DNA of 64,000 nucleotides from Microbacterium mangrovi (GCF_000802305.1 NZ_JTDK01000001.1:62001-126000), one strand, 5' to 3'. Counted from the first letter of the stretch, positions 41,555-52,960 are shown. Notes: generated by a model from the letters alone, not told the origin. Made by a program: numbers and translations.

Positions 41555-42605
41555 ACCCCTCGTGCTCGGCATCGAGACCAGCTGCGACGAGACCGGCATC
41601 GGCATCGTGCGCGGACGGATGCTGCTGTCGAACACCATCGCGAGCTCCATGGACGAGCACGCCCGCTACGGCGGGGTCGTGCCCGAGGTCGCCGCGCGCG
41701 CCCACCTCGAAGAGCTGCAGCCGTCGATCGAAGCCGCCCTCGCCGAAGCGCAGGTGGGGCTCGCCGACCTCGACGCCGTCGCCGTCACCTCGGGTCCCGG
41801 CCTCGCGGGAGCCCTGATGGTCGGAGTCGGGGCCGCGAAGGCGCTCGCGGTGTCGCTCGGAAAGCCCCTGTACGCGGTCAATCACCTCGTCGGGCACATC
41901 GCCGCCGACATCCTGGACGCCGAGTCCGGCCCGCTGGAGTACCCGACCGTCGCGCTGCTGGTCAGCGGCGGCCACACGTCGCTGCTGCTGGTGCGGGATC
42001 TCACCACCGATGTCGAACTCCTCGGCGAGACGATGGACGACGCCGCGGGGGAGGCCTTCGACAAGGTCGCGCGCCTCCTCGGCCTGCCCTACCCGGGTGG
42101 TCCGCAGATCGACCGGGCCGCGGCGTCCGGGGATCCCGCCGCGATCCGGTTCCCGCGCGGGCTGTCGCGGGCATCCGACATGGCCGAGCACCGGTACGAC
42201 TTCTCGTTCTCGGGCCTGAAGACCGCCGTCGCCCGCTGGATCGAGCAGCGCGAGGCCGCAGGCGAGGAGATGCCGGTGGCGGATGTCGCGGCATCCTTCC
42301 GGGAGGCCGTCGTGGACGTGCTCGTCACCAAGGCGCTGGATGCCTGCGCCCGCTACGACGTGCCGCGCCTGCTGCTGGGCGGCGGCGTCATCGCGAACCG
42401 GCGGCTGCGGGACGTCGCGACCGAGCGCGCCGCGGCGGCCGGGGTCACGGTGCGCATCCCGGACCTGAAGCTGTGCACCGACAACGGCGCGATGATCGCC
42501 GCGCTCGCCGCCGAGCTCATCGCATCCGGCCGCGGACCGTCCACGCTGGCGTTCGGGGCGGATTCCACGCTGCCGGTCACCGAGATCCAGGTGGCCGCGG
42601 CGTGA
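41544..42605 (+). CDS. tsaD: tRNA N6-adenosine threonylcarbamoyltransferase
   Basis: 353 residues. [15 protein letters not shown] opens the ATPase fold. The metal ligands are in the NHLVGHIAA segment, and [12 protein letters not shown] and [11 protein letters not shown] are nucleotide-binding. [14 protein letters not shown] is near the C-terminus with the final metal ligand Asp. It is the catalytic subunit of the t6A pathway. Overlaps with rimI and with the next gene show translational coupling. Confidence 0.95.
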   Translation: MPAEPLVLGIETSCDETGIGIVRGRMLLSNTIASSMDEHARYGGVVPEVAARAHLEELQPSIEAALAEAQVGLADLDAVAVTSGPGLAGALMVGVGAAKALAVSLGKPLYAVNHLVGHIAADILDAESGPLEYPTVALLVSGGHTSLLLVRDLTTDVELLGETMDDAAGEAFDKVARLLGLPYPGGPQIDRAAASGDPAAIRFPRGLSRASDMAEHRYDFSFSGLKTAVARWIEQREAAGEEMPVADVAASFREAVVDVLVTKALDACARYDVPRLLLGGGVIANRRLRDVATERAAAAGVTVRIPDLKLCTDNGAMIAALAAELIASGRGPSTLAFGADSTLPVTEIQVAAA

Positions 42606-42985
42606 CGGAGACGAGCGCGGGCGACGCGGGCACGGGGGAGGATGCCCCGGTGCCGGACGACCAGCCGGAGCCCGTCGTCGAGGAGACCGGCGAGATCGTC
42701 CTCCCGCCCGGCGCGGAGCCCGTCGAGGTGCATCCCCCCGTCGCCGAGCGGGCGCGGCTGGCATCCTGGGCGCTCGGGATCGCGATCGTGGGCCTCGGGG
42801 TGTCGTTCTTCGTGGGCTGGGGATTCCCGCTCGGGCTCGCCGCGATCGTCGTCGCGATCGTCGCCCTGCGCCGCCCGTGGGAGAGCCGGTTCGTCGCGAT
42901 CTGGGCGCTCGCGCTCGGCGTGCTCTCAGTGATCTACAGCGCCGGCTGGCTGGTGTTCGCCGCCATCGAGTCCACCGCCGGCTGA
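42602..42985 (+). CDS. Small membrane protein, DUF4190-like
   Basis: 127 residues. The first 45 are acidic and Pro/Glu-rich ([20 protein letters not shown]); the rest forms two or three hydrophobic helices around [20 protein letters not shown] and [20 protein letters not shown]. The layout resembles DUF4190 proteins. GTG overlaps the tsaD stop (GTGA). Function unknown; it ends the tsaB operon. Confidence 0.7.
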   Translation: MTETSAGDAGTGEDAPVPDDQPEPVVEETGEIVLPPGAEPVEVHPPVAERARLASWALGIAIVGLGVSFFVGWGFPLGLAAIVVAIVALRRPWESRFVAIWALALGVLSVIYSAGWLVFAAIESTAG

Positions 42986-42993
42986 TCCCCCTT

Positions 42994-43014
42994 GGGCTTC
43001 GACAGGCTCAGCCC
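42994..43014. repeat. CTTCGACAGGCTCAG-type extragenic repeat between convergent genes
   Basis: GGGCTTCGACAGGCTCAGCC lies in the 37-bp gap between the ends of two convergent genes. Its ends (GGGCT/AGCCC) can pair, so it may act as a bidirectional terminator. Confidence 0.6.
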
Positions 43015-43022
43015 GCTTGGCG

Positions 43023-44210
43023 TCACACGCGGTCGCACAGCAGCGCGATGCGCTTGCCGCCGACCCGCGTGAGGATCAGCGTCGCGGACTCGTCGCCGCG
43101 CAGCTTCAGCTTGGTGCGCAGCACGGCGGGGTCGACATCCACCCCGCGCTTCTTGATCTCCAGCGTCCCGATGCTCCGGGCGCGCAGCGCGGCACCGAGC
43201 GATCGCACGTCGGCCGGCAGCGTCTCGCGGACCCGGAAGGATGCCGCGAACGGCGAGGTCGCCTCGGCGTCGCCGGTCAGGTACGCGATGCCGGGGGCGA
43301 GCACACCGGCATCCAGCGTCCGTGCGACCTCTCCGATCAGCCGGGCGCGGATGACGGCGCCGGCCGGCTCGTGCACGAACGCGCCGAGGGTGCGCACCGG
43401 TTCGTCGTCGGCATCCGCGGGGGCGGTGAGCTCCCACGCCTCCTGCCCGCGCGTCACGAGCGCCGCACGGCGCACGCCCTCGCGCGCGAGGCGGCCCGAC
43501 CACAGGACGCACTCGATCGTGGAGCCGTCCGCGCTGATCCACTGCGCCTCGACGTCGTCGGGGATGAGCGCCCGGTCGAACGCCGGCCCCAGCTTGATGC
43601 CCACGGGCATCACCTTCGCGAGCGCGAAGCACCAGTCCAGGCCCGGTGTGTAGTCGGAGGCCTGGACCCGGGCGGTCTCGGTGTGCCCCGCCGTGCGGCG
43701 GGCCGGGTCGAGCCACACGGCGTCGACGTCGTCGAGCGGGGCGTCCTCGGCGAGCCCGTTCACCACGGTGACGTCGGCGCCGAACGGCGCCAGGTTGTAG
43801 GCCGCGAGGGCGGCGGTGACCGGGTCGGCATCCACCGCGTGCACCCGCAGGCCGATGCCCGCGAAGCCCAGCGCGTCGCCGCCGATGCCGCAGCCGAGAT
43901 CGGCGACCGAGCCGATGCCGGCATCGCGCATCCGCCCCGCGTGGCGCGCCGCGATCGGCAGCCGCGTCGCCTGCTCGAGCCCGGCGCGGGTGAACAGCAT
44001 CCGGTCGGCGAAGTCCCCGAACTTCGCCCAGGCCCGCACCCGCAGGCGCGCCTGCCCGACGACCGCCGAGACGAGTTCGGGGGAGTGGCCGGCGGCCCGC
44101 AGCTGCGAGACCGCCCGGGCGACGTCGCCCGTCGAGTGCAGGGGCGGCAGGGCATCCAGCAGTCGCAGGGCCTCGGGGGTGAAGAGGGCGTCGAGCTCTG
44201 CGGCATCCAT
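43023..44210 (-). CDS. Class I SAM-dependent methyltransferase with THUMP-like C-terminal domain
   Basis: 395 residues. The SAM-binding region is VADLGCGIGGDALGFAG (near 100) with VHAVDADPVTAALAAYN after it; LDPARR is the post-II acidic motif. The C-terminal part, including IGTLEIKKRGVDVDPAVLR and ATLILTRVGGKRIALLC, matches the THUMP-like domain of an actinobacterial RNA methyltransferase-like family. The target is unknown. A TAGGCT box lies 6 nt upstream of the ATG. Confidence 0.8.
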   Translation of the reverse strand: MDAAELDALFTPEALRLLDALPPLHSTGDVARAVSQLRAAGHSPELVSAVVGQARLRVRAWAKFGDFADRMLFTRAGLEQATRLPIAARHAGRMRDAGIGSVADLGCGIGGDALGFAGIGLRVHAVDADPVTAALAAYNLAPFGADVTVVNGLAEDAPLDDVDAVWLDPARRTAGHTETARVQASDYTPGLDWCFALAKVMPVGIKLGPAFDRALIPDDVEAQWISADGSTIECVLWSGRLAREGVRRAALVTRGQEAWELTAPADADDEPVRTLGAFVHEPAGAVIRARLIGEVARTLDAGVLAPGIAYLTGDAEATSPFAASFRVRETLPADVRSLGAALRARSIGTLEIKKRGVDVDPAVLRTKLKLRGDESATLILTRVGGKRIALLCDRV

Positions 44211-44216
44211 CCGTCC

Positions 44217-44222
44217 AGCCTA
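44217..44222 (-). promoter_or_regulatory. -10 box (TAGGCT) of the methyltransferase gene, leaderless type
   Basis: Read on the minus strand, TAGGCT is followed by 6 nt and ATG 44210. No ribosome site is seen. Confidence 0.45.
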
Positions 44223-44256
44223 CGGAGCCGCGCCCGATGACGCTCGGCGACAACCA

Positions 44257-44283
44257 TTGGCACTCGCGTTGCGTGAGTGCCAG
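44257..44283. promoter_or_regulatory. CIRCE operator 1 upstream of groES
   Basis: TTGGCACTC-N9-GAGTGCCAG, matching the CIRCE consensus TTAGCACTC-N9-GAGTGCTAA at most positions with the exact 9-bp spacer. It covers the predicted -35 element (TTGCGT, 44269-44274). HrcA is the established CIRCE repressor. Confidence 0.85.
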
Positions 44284-44298
44284 CCACCCGCTTAGGAT
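44269..44298 (+). promoter_or_regulatory. groES promoter
   Basis: -35 TTGCGT (44269-44274) and -10 TAGGAT (44293-44298) with an 18-bp spacer. The predicted start site falls about 7 nt later, within the second CIRCE element, leaving a leader of about 60 nt with the ribosome site GAAAGAGG before GTG 44365. Confidence 0.65.
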
Positions 44299-44302
44299 GG
44301 GA

Positions 44303-44329
44303 TCAGCACTCGCCTATGCCGAGTGCTAA
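44303..44329. promoter_or_regulatory. CIRCE operator 2 upstream of groES
   Basis: TCAGCACTC-N9-GAGTGCTAA, with a perfect right arm and 9-bp spacer. It lies 46 bp downstream of CIRCE 1 and overlaps the predicted transcription start. Confidence 0.9.
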
Positions 44330-44364
44330 CGAGTCTTCATTCTCACCAACGAAAGAGGTAGACC

Positions 44365-44661
44365 GTGTCGGTTTCCATCAAGCCGCTCGAGGACCGCATC
44401 GTCATCAAGCAGGTCGAGGCCGAGCAGACCACCGCGAGTGGCCTGGTCATCCCCGACACCGCCAAGGAGAAGCCCCAGGAGGGCGAGGTCGTCGCCGTGG
44501 GCCCCGGCCGCATCGACGACAACGGCAACCGCGTTCCGCTCGACGTCGCCGTCGGCGACCGCGTCCTGTACAGCAAGTACGGCGGGACCGAGGTCAAGTT
44601 CGGTGCCGACGAGTACCTCGTGCTGTCGGCTCGCGACGTCCTGGCGGTCGTCGTCCGCTGA
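44365..44661 (+). CDS. groES: Co-chaperonin GroES
   Basis: 98 residues, full length. [20 protein letters not shown], the mobile loop [18 protein letters not shown] and the GroES roof-type [10 protein letters not shown] are all present, ending [13 protein letters not shown]. GroES caps the GroEL folding chamber. No groEL follows; rarD comes next after a strong terminator, so groES is monocistronic and its groEL partner must be elsewhere. Control by HrcA is indicated by two CIRCE elements. Confidence 0.97.
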   Translation: MSVSIKPLEDRIVIKQVEAEQTTASGLVIPDTAKEKPQEGEVVAVGPGRIDDNGNRVPLDVAVGDRVLYSKYGGTEVKFGADEYLVLSARDVLAVVVR

Positions 44662-44679
44662 CGCGTCGTCACGCTCGCG

Positions 44680-44718
44680 AACGGGCCGGATGCCTCCCTG
44701 TGAGGCATCCGGCCCGTT
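44680..44718 (+). terminator. Terminator hairpin after groES
   Basis: A perfect 17-bp stem (44680-44696 with 44702-44718) and 5-nt loop, 19 nt after the groES stop. The stem contains the pair GGATGCC/GGCATCC. The run after it is CTTCG and not a poly-T tract, as is usual in high-GC Actinobacteria. Confidence 0.85.
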
Positions 44719-44731
44719 CTTCGTGCGGGCG

Positions 44732-44737
44732 TAGGCT
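44732..44737 (+). promoter_or_regulatory. -10 box (TAGGCT) of rarD, leaderless type
   Basis: TAGGCT ends 6 nt before GTG 44744 and just follows the groES terminator. Confidence 0.5.
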
Positions 44738-44743
44738 GGATCG

Positions 44744-45745
44744 GTGACCTCCGCGCCCGGCCCCGACCCCCGTTCCACGGCCGTGCCGGACTGCACCGAG
44801 GTGCTCGGCACCGGCTCGATCCCCACCGCCGGGACCGACCGCGACCGCACCGTCGGCATCCTCACCACCCTGGGCGCCTACGTGCTGTGGGGCCTGTTCC
44901 CGATCTACTTCATCGCGCTCGAGCCCACCAGCCCGTCGGAGGTCGTCGGCTGGCGGATCGTCCTGTCGTTCGTCTTCTGCCTGATCCTGCTCACGATCAT
45001 GCGCACCTGGCCGAAGCTGTGGGCGATCATGAAGCAGCCGCGGCTGCTCGGGTGGACGGCACTGGCCGGCATCCTGATCTACGTCAACTGGCAGACGTAC
45101 CTCGTCGCCACGCTCACCGGGCACGTGATCGAGGCCAGCCTGGGCTACTTCATCAACCCGATCGTCACCGTGCTGCTGGGCGTGCTCGTGCTGCGCGAGC
45201 GCATCGGCGCCACGCAATGGGCGGCGATCGGCATCGCGGCGGTCGCGGTGATCGTGATCGTGATCGCGTACGGCGCCGTTCCGTGGATCGCCCTCATCCT
45301 GGCCGGGTCGTTCGGGCTGTACGGCCTCGTCAAGAAGCGCATCGGAACCGATGTGGATGCCGTCAGCGGTCTCACCCTCGAGTCGCTCTGGCTGCTGCCG
45401 GTCGCCGCGATCCAGCTGATCGTCGTCGCCGTCACCGGGGGCCTCACGATCGCCGACGGACCGCCGCTGCACACCTTCCTGGTGCTGATGGCCGGGGTCG
45501 TCACGGCCGTGCCGCTCCTGATGTTCGCCGCGGGTGCGCGCCGCGTGCCGCTGACCGTCGTCGGGCTGCTGCAGTTCATCACGCCGATCATGCAGTTCCT
45601 CGTGGGGGTGTTCGTGCTGCACGAGCCGATGCCGTTCGCGCGATGGATCGGCTTCGCGCTGGTGTGGGTCGCGCTCATCGTGCTGACTGTCGATTCCCTG
45701 CGGACGTCCCGTCATCGGGAATCTTCCAAGGCTGCCCGCAATTAG
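44744..45745 (+). CDS. rarD: EamA-family transporter RarD
   Basis: 333 residues with ten predicted membrane helices after a 35-residue polar leader. YVLWGLFPIYFIALEPTSP, VVGWRIVLS, YVNWQTYLVAT and ASLGYFINPIVTVLLGVLVL are typical of RarD. EamA proteins are drug/metabolite exporters; the RarD substrate is not established. It is expressed from its own promoter. Confidence 0.88.
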   Translation: MTSAPGPDPRSTAVPDCTEVLGTGSIPTAGTDRDRTVGILTTLGAYVLWGLFPIYFIALEPTSPSEVVGWRIVLSFVFCLILLTIMRTWPKLWAIMKQPRLLGWTALAGILIYVNWQTYLVATLTGHVIEASLGYFINPIVTVLLGVLVLRERIGATQWAAIGIAAVAVIVIVIAYGAVPWIALILAGSFGLYGLVKKRIGTDVDAVSGLTLESLWLLPVAAIQLIVVAVTGGLTIADGPPLHTFLVLMAGVVTAVPLLMFAAGARRVPLTVVGLLQFITPIMQFLVGVFVLHEPMPFARWIGFALVWVALIVLTVDSLRTSRHRESSKAARN

Positions 45746-45748
45746 AAT
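45743..45748 (+). promoter_or_regulatory. Possible guaB -10 box (TAGAAT)
   Basis: TAGAAT overlaps the rarD stop codon and lies 68 nt before ATG 45817, which has its own ribosome site (GGAGAGA). A matching -35 is not clear. Confidence 0.35.
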
Positions 45749-45786
45749 CATCAAGTCTGGAATCTCCCGACCCATCCCCTTGCTGA

Positions 45787-47319
<1,533 letters not shown>

Positions 47320-47329
47320 GACGCGACGT

Positions 47330-47366
47330 CGAGAGGGCCGGTGGCACGTCGCCACCGGCCCTCTCG
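47330..47366 (+). terminator. Terminator hairpin after guaB
   Basis: A perfect 16-bp stem (47330-47345 with 47351-47366) and a 5-nt loop ACGTC, starting 11 nt after the guaB stop. Confidence 0.85.
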
Positions 47367-47415
47367 CGTTCGCCCGGTCCGGTCGCCGAGACCGGGTCGC
47401 GCCGTCGAGACGGGG

Positions 47416-48873
47416 TCAGCGCGGGCTCGCCTCGGCGGCGACGACCTGTTTCGCGGCATCCGGCGCGCGAACGGCCGTAGGGGATGCCGTGCTCCGCCCG
47501 GCCGGAAGCCACAGCGCGGCGACGGCGGTGGCGAACAGCACCCCGGCCCCCGTCAGGACCGCGGGCTGCGCGGCCGTCACGTACAGCGCCGGCACGAGTT
47601 GTCCGCCGGCGCCGAGGAACACGGCGGTGAGCACCGCGGTGCCGAGCGCGATGCCGATCTCGCGCAGCGTGGAGTTCACGCCGGACGCCTTCGCGTGGTC
47701 GGCGAGGCCCAGCGTCGCGAGCAGGGCGGTCGCCGACGGGGCGAACACGAGTCCCATGCCGATGCCGGCCATCACGAACGGCACGACCATGTCGGCGTAC
47801 GGCGTCGTCACCGACATCTGCAGCGCGAGCCACGTCAGGGCGGCCCCCTGCAGCAGGAGTCCGGTCACCATCAGGATGCGGGTGCCGACGCGCGGCGCGA
47901 TGATGCCGGCCAGCGGCGCGACGATCATCGGCGCCATCGTCCACGGCGTGGTGCGCAGCGCGGCCTCGAACGGGGTGGCGCCCTGCACGACCTGCATGTA
48001 CTGGATGAGGATGAAGACCGCTCCCATCGCGCCGAACGAGAACCCGAAGCCGACGATGTTCGTCACCGAGAACGAGCGATCGCGGAAGAGCCGCAGCGGC
48101 ATGAGCGGGGCCCGGGTGCGCCACTCCCAGAGCAGGAACGCGAGGACGAGGATGCCGCCCGCGACGAGCTCCGCGATGACGCCCAGCGAGTCCCAGCCGT
48201 CGTCGTTGCCGCGCACGATCGCGTGGACCAGGGCCAGCACGCCGAGACCGACCAGCACCGTGCCGAGCACGTCGATGCGGGCGCGGGCGCCGAAGTCGTT
48301 GCGCAGGCCGTACAGGGCGAGGGGGATGGCCACCACGGCGACGGGCACGTTGATCCAGAAGATCGCCTGCCAGTTCCAGCCGCTCATGATCGCACCGCCG
48401 ATGAGCGGGCCGGCCGCGACGCCGAGGCCGGACACCCCGCCCCAGATCCCGATCGCGAGGGGGCGACGCCGGGTGGACACGGCGCCGGTGAGCAGTGCCA
48501 GCGACAGCGGCATCACGCCGGCGCCGCCGAGTCCCTGCACCGCGCGGGCGGCGATGAGCTGGCCGGGGTCGGTGCTGAGTGCGGCGAGGATCGAGCCGGC
48601 GGTGAACACGCCGATGCCGAGCAGGAACACGGTGCGCCGGCCGAACCGGTCGCCGAGCGCGGACAGCAGCAGGATGGTCGAGGCGAACGTCAGCGTGTAC
48701 GCGTTCACGAACCACTGCAGCTGTTCGACGGAGGCGCCGAGCTTGTCGTGCAGCACCGGGAGGGCGTTGGTCATGACGAGGTTGTCGAGGGTCGCCATGA
48801 ACATCGGCAGGGATGCCGCGGCGACGACGACGGCGAAGGGCCGGGTGTCCCGCGCGGTGTGGGTGGTGGTCAT
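47416..48873 (-). CDS. MFS multidrug efflux transporter, DHA2 (EmrB/QacA) type
   Basis: 485 residues with 14 predicted membrane helices. LGDRFGRRTVFLLGIGVF is the MFS motif A between helices 2 and 3. RAVQGLGGAGVMPLSLAL is helix 4, and GVSGLGVAAGPLIGGAIM is the antiporter motif C. The drug-proton antiport role follows from the family. Two ATGs are adjacent; 48873 lies 5 nt after AGGAG and is preferred over 48876. It is divergent from a TetR regulator, with two operators between them. Confidence 0.9.
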   Translation of the reverse strand: MTTTHTARDTRPFAVVVAAASLPMFMATLDNLVMTNALPVLHDKLGASVEQLQWFVNAYTLTFASTILLLSALGDRFGRRTVFLLGIGVFTAGSILAALSTDPGQLIAARAVQGLGGAGVMPLSLALLTGAVSTRRRPLAIGIWGGVSGLGVAAGPLIGGAIMSGWNWQAIFWINVPVAVVAIPLALYGLRNDFGARARIDVLGTVLVGLGVLALVHAIVRGNDDGWDSLGVIAELVAGGILVLAFLLWEWRTRAPLMPLRLFRDRSFSVTNIVGFGFSFGAMGAVFILIQYMQVVQGATPFEAALRTTPWTMAPMIVAPLAGIIAPRVGTRILMVTGLLLQGAALTWLALQMSVTTPYADMVVPFVMAGIGMGLVFAPSATALLATLGLADHAKASGVNSTLREIGIALGTAVLTAVFLGAGGQLVPALYVTAAQPAVLTGAGVLFATAVAALWLPAGRSTASPTAVRAPDAAKQVVAAEASPR

Positions 48874-48906
48874 CATCGCTCCTGAGGGAGGTGGTTCAGA
48901 GGGGTT

Positions 48907-48922
48907 GTAATCGAATGATTAC
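48907..48922. promoter_or_regulatory. TetR-type operator 1 (GTAATC-N4-GATTAC)
   Basis: A perfect 16-bp inverted repeat in the divergent region between the MFS and TetR genes, next to the ribosome site of the MFS gene. A second, slightly imperfect copy starts 35 bp to the right. Confidence 0.75.
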
Positions 48923-48941
48923 TTCACTGAGCACCAATGTA

Positions 48942-48957
48942 GTAATCGACTGATAAC
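48942..48957. promoter_or_regulatory. TetR-type operator 2 (GTAATC-N4-GATAAC)
   Basis: A 16-bp copy of operator 1 with one arm mismatch. It overlaps the predicted -10 box (TAACAT, 48954-48959) of the TetR gene, so binding would block that promoter. Confidence 0.7.
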
Positions 48958-48959
48958 AT
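48954..48959 (+). promoter_or_regulatory. -10 box (TAACAT) of the TetR gene, leaderless type
   Basis: TAACAT ends 7 nt before ATG 48967. This spacing, common in this window, favours 48967 over the upstream ATG 48958, which lies inside the -10 box. Confidence 0.45.
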
Positions 48960-48966
48960 GTCAAGC

Positions 48967-49584
48967 ATGAGTTCTCAGGTCAGCGTCGACTCCGCGAAAC
49001 GCCTCACCTCGGAGGAGCGCCGCGAGCAGATCCTCCAGGCCGCGCTCGCCGTGTTCGGCGCCCGCGGCTACGTCGGCACGACCACCGATCAGGTGGCGAA
49101 GGCGGCGGGGGTCAGCCAGCCGTACGTGGTGCGCCTGTTCGGCTCCAAGGAAGACCTCTTCCTCGCGGCTCTGTCCGAGGCGACCGACGAACTGCTGCGG
49201 TCGTTCCGCGCGGCGATCGCGACCGACGACGGAACCTCGATCGACAAGCGCATCGGCACCGCGTACGTCGACCTGCTGCGCGTGCGCGGTCTGCACCAGA
49301 CGATGTCGCACGCGTACCTGCTGGGGAGTCATCCCGTGATCGGCCCCATCGCCCGGCGCGGCTTCGCGCGCGTGTGGCGCTTCTTCCGCGACGAGGCCGG
49401 CTTCGACGCCGACAAGGCCCGGTCGTTCCTCGCCGAGGGGATGCTGATCAACACCATGATCGGGCTGCGCCTGGTCGACGACTACGGCGACGACGAGTCG
49501 GTGACCGAGATGTTCCGGTCGTGCTTCCCGTCGACCCTCCCCGAGGTGCTCGACGTCGTCCCGCGCAGCGTCGACCCGTGGTGA
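48967..49584 (+). CDS. TetR/AcrR-family transcriptional regulator
   Basis: 205 residues. The N-terminal DNA-binding domain has ERREQILQAALAVFGARGYV, then the helix-turn-helix TTTDQVAKAAGVSQPYVVRL and FGSKEDLFLAAL. The ligand-binding helices follow. It is divergent from an MFS drug pump and has two 16-bp operators in the shared 93-bp region, so repression of both genes and release by a pump substrate is the likely scheme. Confidence 0.9.
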   Translation: MSSQVSVDSAKRLTSEERREQILQAALAVFGARGYVGTTTDQVAKAAGVSQPYVVRLFGSKEDLFLAALSEATDELLRSFRAAIATDDGTSIDKRIGTAYVDLLRVRGLHQTMSHAYLLGSHPVIGPIARRGFARVWRFFRDEAGFDADKARSFLAEGMLINTMIGLRLVDDYGDDESVTEMFRSCFPSTLPEVLDVVPRSVDPW

Positions 49585-49652
49585 ACCCCGCCCGGCGATT
49601 CTGATAGCCTGATCGGCTCCGTGTTCGACGGCGGGGCGGAAGGACGCCCACC

Positions 49653-51341
<1,689 letters not shown>

Positions 51342-51353
51342 GGCGGCATCCGG

Positions 51354-51428
51354 CCCCGCCCCGCCCCGTCCCGTCCCGCCCCGTCCCGCCCCGCCCCGTC
51401 CCGTCCCGTCCCGTCCCGCCCCGTCCCG
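51354..51428 (+). repeat. 5-bp tandem repeat (YCCCG), 15 units
   Basis: Fifteen uninterrupted YCCCG units (Y is C or T), 75 bp, starting 13 nt after the ABC-F stop. All units agree at four of five positions. This is a simple-sequence tract of the kind that changes length by slippage. Confidence 0.9.
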
Positions 51429-51432
51429 CGTT

Positions 51433-51503
51433 CGTCGAGACAGGGTCGCGGCGCCGAGGAAGGTGTGGCGGGGCCATTCCTCGTCGCGGCGAGCCTGTCT
51501 CGC
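51433..51503. repeat. Inverted repeat of the CGAGACAGG family, left of the DUF559-like gene
   Basis: CGAGACAGG near the left end and CCTGTCTCG at the right end (to about 51502) face each other across about 50 bp. The same pair recurs at 52526-52592 and, in altered form, near 52935-53013. Confidence 0.6.
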
Positions 51504-51589
51504 GTCCACAGGCGGGCGCGTCGGCGCGTCCATCCACAGCAGAGGGCTGCGGGGAGCGACGAGCGGGGCTGGTAAAGCACCGTGGTGGG

Positions 51590-52558
51590 ATGCTGCATCC
51601 CTCGCCGATTCCCCTGCTGCGTGCCCGCGACCACCCGAATCGCGATCGGATGGCGCGAGACCCGGCGCTCAGGGTCGTGCGGCGCGGGGTCTACGCAGAG
51701 CGCGCCGACTGGGGCGCGCTGACACCCTGGGGCCGCTACCTGGCACGCGTCCATGCCGTCGCCCTCGTCTGGGATCATCCGACGTTCTGTCTCGAGTCGG
51801 CGGCGGCGCTGCAGGGCCAGCCCGTGTTCGACGAGCCGCGCGACATCCACCTGCTCGGCCGCACGAGCTGGCACGTCGGCGATGTGCGGGTGCACGGATC
51901 CGCGGATGCCCGTCCGATCATCGACCTCGGCGGCATCCACACGACCGATCTGATCACGACCGCAGTCGACCTCGGGCGAATGCTGCAGCCGGCGCAGGCT
52001 CTCGCGGTCGCAGATGCGACCCTGCGGATGCGAGGAGGTCCCATCGACTTCGCCGCGCGGGGCGAGAGTCAGGCGAACGGTCGGGGCATCCGTCAGCTGC
52101 GATGGGTGCAGGAGCACGCGCGAGCCGAGGCCGAGTCGGTCGGAGAGTCGTTCAGTCGCGCCGTCATCGACTGGCTGGGGTACGAGCAACCGCGGCTCCA
52201 GGCCGAGTTCCGAACCGACGGGTACCTCGACCGAGTGGACTTCCACTGGCCCCGGCAGCGGGTCTTGGGCGAATCCGACGGGTACGGGAAGTACGACGCA
52301 TCCAGCCCCCGGGCCATGAAAGCGCACTTCGTGAAGGAGAAGAAGCGCGAGGACCGCCTGCGGCGGCGACCCGACATCGACGGATTCGCACGCTGGGATT
52401 GGGGCGACACGCTCCGCTTCGAACCCCTCGACGCAGCCCTTCGCGCCGCCGGCCTCATGCCCGTGCGTCCGCGGCAATGGGCGATGCTTCGCACGCTCGG
52501 GACGAACCCCCGCGCCGTCGGTCGTCGAGACAGGCCTCCGCCGCCGAAACGGGGCTAA
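51590..52558 (+). CDS. DUF559/AbiEi-like protein
   Basis: 322 residues. The N-terminal part resembles AbiEi-type antitoxin domains: LRVVRRGVYAERADWGALTP, then FCLESAAALQG and IHLLGRTSW. The C-terminal part resembles DUF559, a Vsr-type nuclease-like fold: SRAVIDWLGYEQPRLQAEF, YLDRVDFHWPRQRVLGESDG, YGKYD and KKREDRLRRR. Such solitary proteins are frequent in Microbacteriaceae and are not proven toxins or antitoxins. The start ATG 51590 is uncertain as no good ribosome site is visible. The C-terminal RRDRPPPPKRG comes from an extragenic repeat that the reading frame enters. Confidence 0.65.
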   Translation: MLHPSPIPLLRARDHPNRDRMARDPALRVVRRGVYAERADWGALTPWGRYLARVHAVALVWDHPTFCLESAAALQGQPVFDEPRDIHLLGRTSWHVGDVRVHGSADARPIIDLGGIHTTDLITTAVDLGRMLQPAQALAVADATLRMRGGPIDFAARGESQANGRGIRQLRWVQEHARAEAESVGESFSRAVIDWLGYEQPRLQAEFRTDGYLDRVDFHWPRQRVLGESDGYGKYDASSPRAMKAHFVKEKKREDRLRRRPDIDGFARWDWGDTLRFEPLDAALRAAGLMPVRPRQWAMLRTLGTNPRAVGRRDRPPPPKRG

Positions 52559-52592
52559 CCCGCGCTCGTCTCGTCGCGAGAACCCTGTCTCG
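52526..52592. repeat. Inverted repeat of the CGAGACAGG family, right of the DUF559-like gene
   Basis: CGAGACAGG at 52526-52534 and CCTGTCTCG at 52584-52592, with GCCGAAACGGGG in between. It includes the end of the DUF559-like reading frame. Confidence 0.6.
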
Positions 52593-52609
52593 GCGGGAGG
52601 GGACCGGCG

Positions 52610-52615
52610 TAAGGT
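52610..52615 (+). promoter_or_regulatory. -10 box (TAAGGT) of the DUF2277 gene, leaderless type
   Basis: TAAGGT ends 7 nt before ATG 52623. Confidence 0.45.
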
Positions 52616-52622
52616 CGGGGGC

Positions 52623-52901
52623 ATGTGCCGCAACATCCACACGCTCCACAACTTCGAGCCGGCTGCGACCTCCGAGGAGGTGCACGCGGCCGCTCTGCAG
52701 TACGTGCGCAAGATCGCCGGGACGACGAAGCCGTCGAAGGCAAATGAAGAGGCCTTCAACCACGCCGTCGCCGAGATCGCGCACCTCACGCAGCACCTGC
52801 TCGACGACCTGGTGACCACCGCGCCGCCGAAGAACCGCGAAGAAGAGGCGGCGAAGGCCCGCGCCCGCGCCGTGCGCTCGGGCCGGTACGCGGCGGCCTG
52901 A
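52623..52901 (+). CDS. DUF2277 family protein
   Basis: 92 residues, all one small helical domain. MCRNIHTLHNFEPAATSEEV, ALQYVRKIAGTTKPSKANEE and PPKNREEEAAKARARAVRSG match the DUF2277 pattern closely. The family is found widely and has no known function. It is flanked by extragenic repeats on both sides and has its own promoter. Confidence 0.85.
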   Translation: MCRNIHTLHNFEPAATSEEVHAAALQYVRKIAGTTKPSKANEEAFNHAVAEIAHLTQHLLDDLVTTAPPKNREEEAAKARARAVRSGRYAAA

Positions 52902-52960
52902 CGTCGCCGGGCCGCCCGCCCCACCGGCATCCCGCATCGCGCCGAGGCAAGTGGTTCGCG

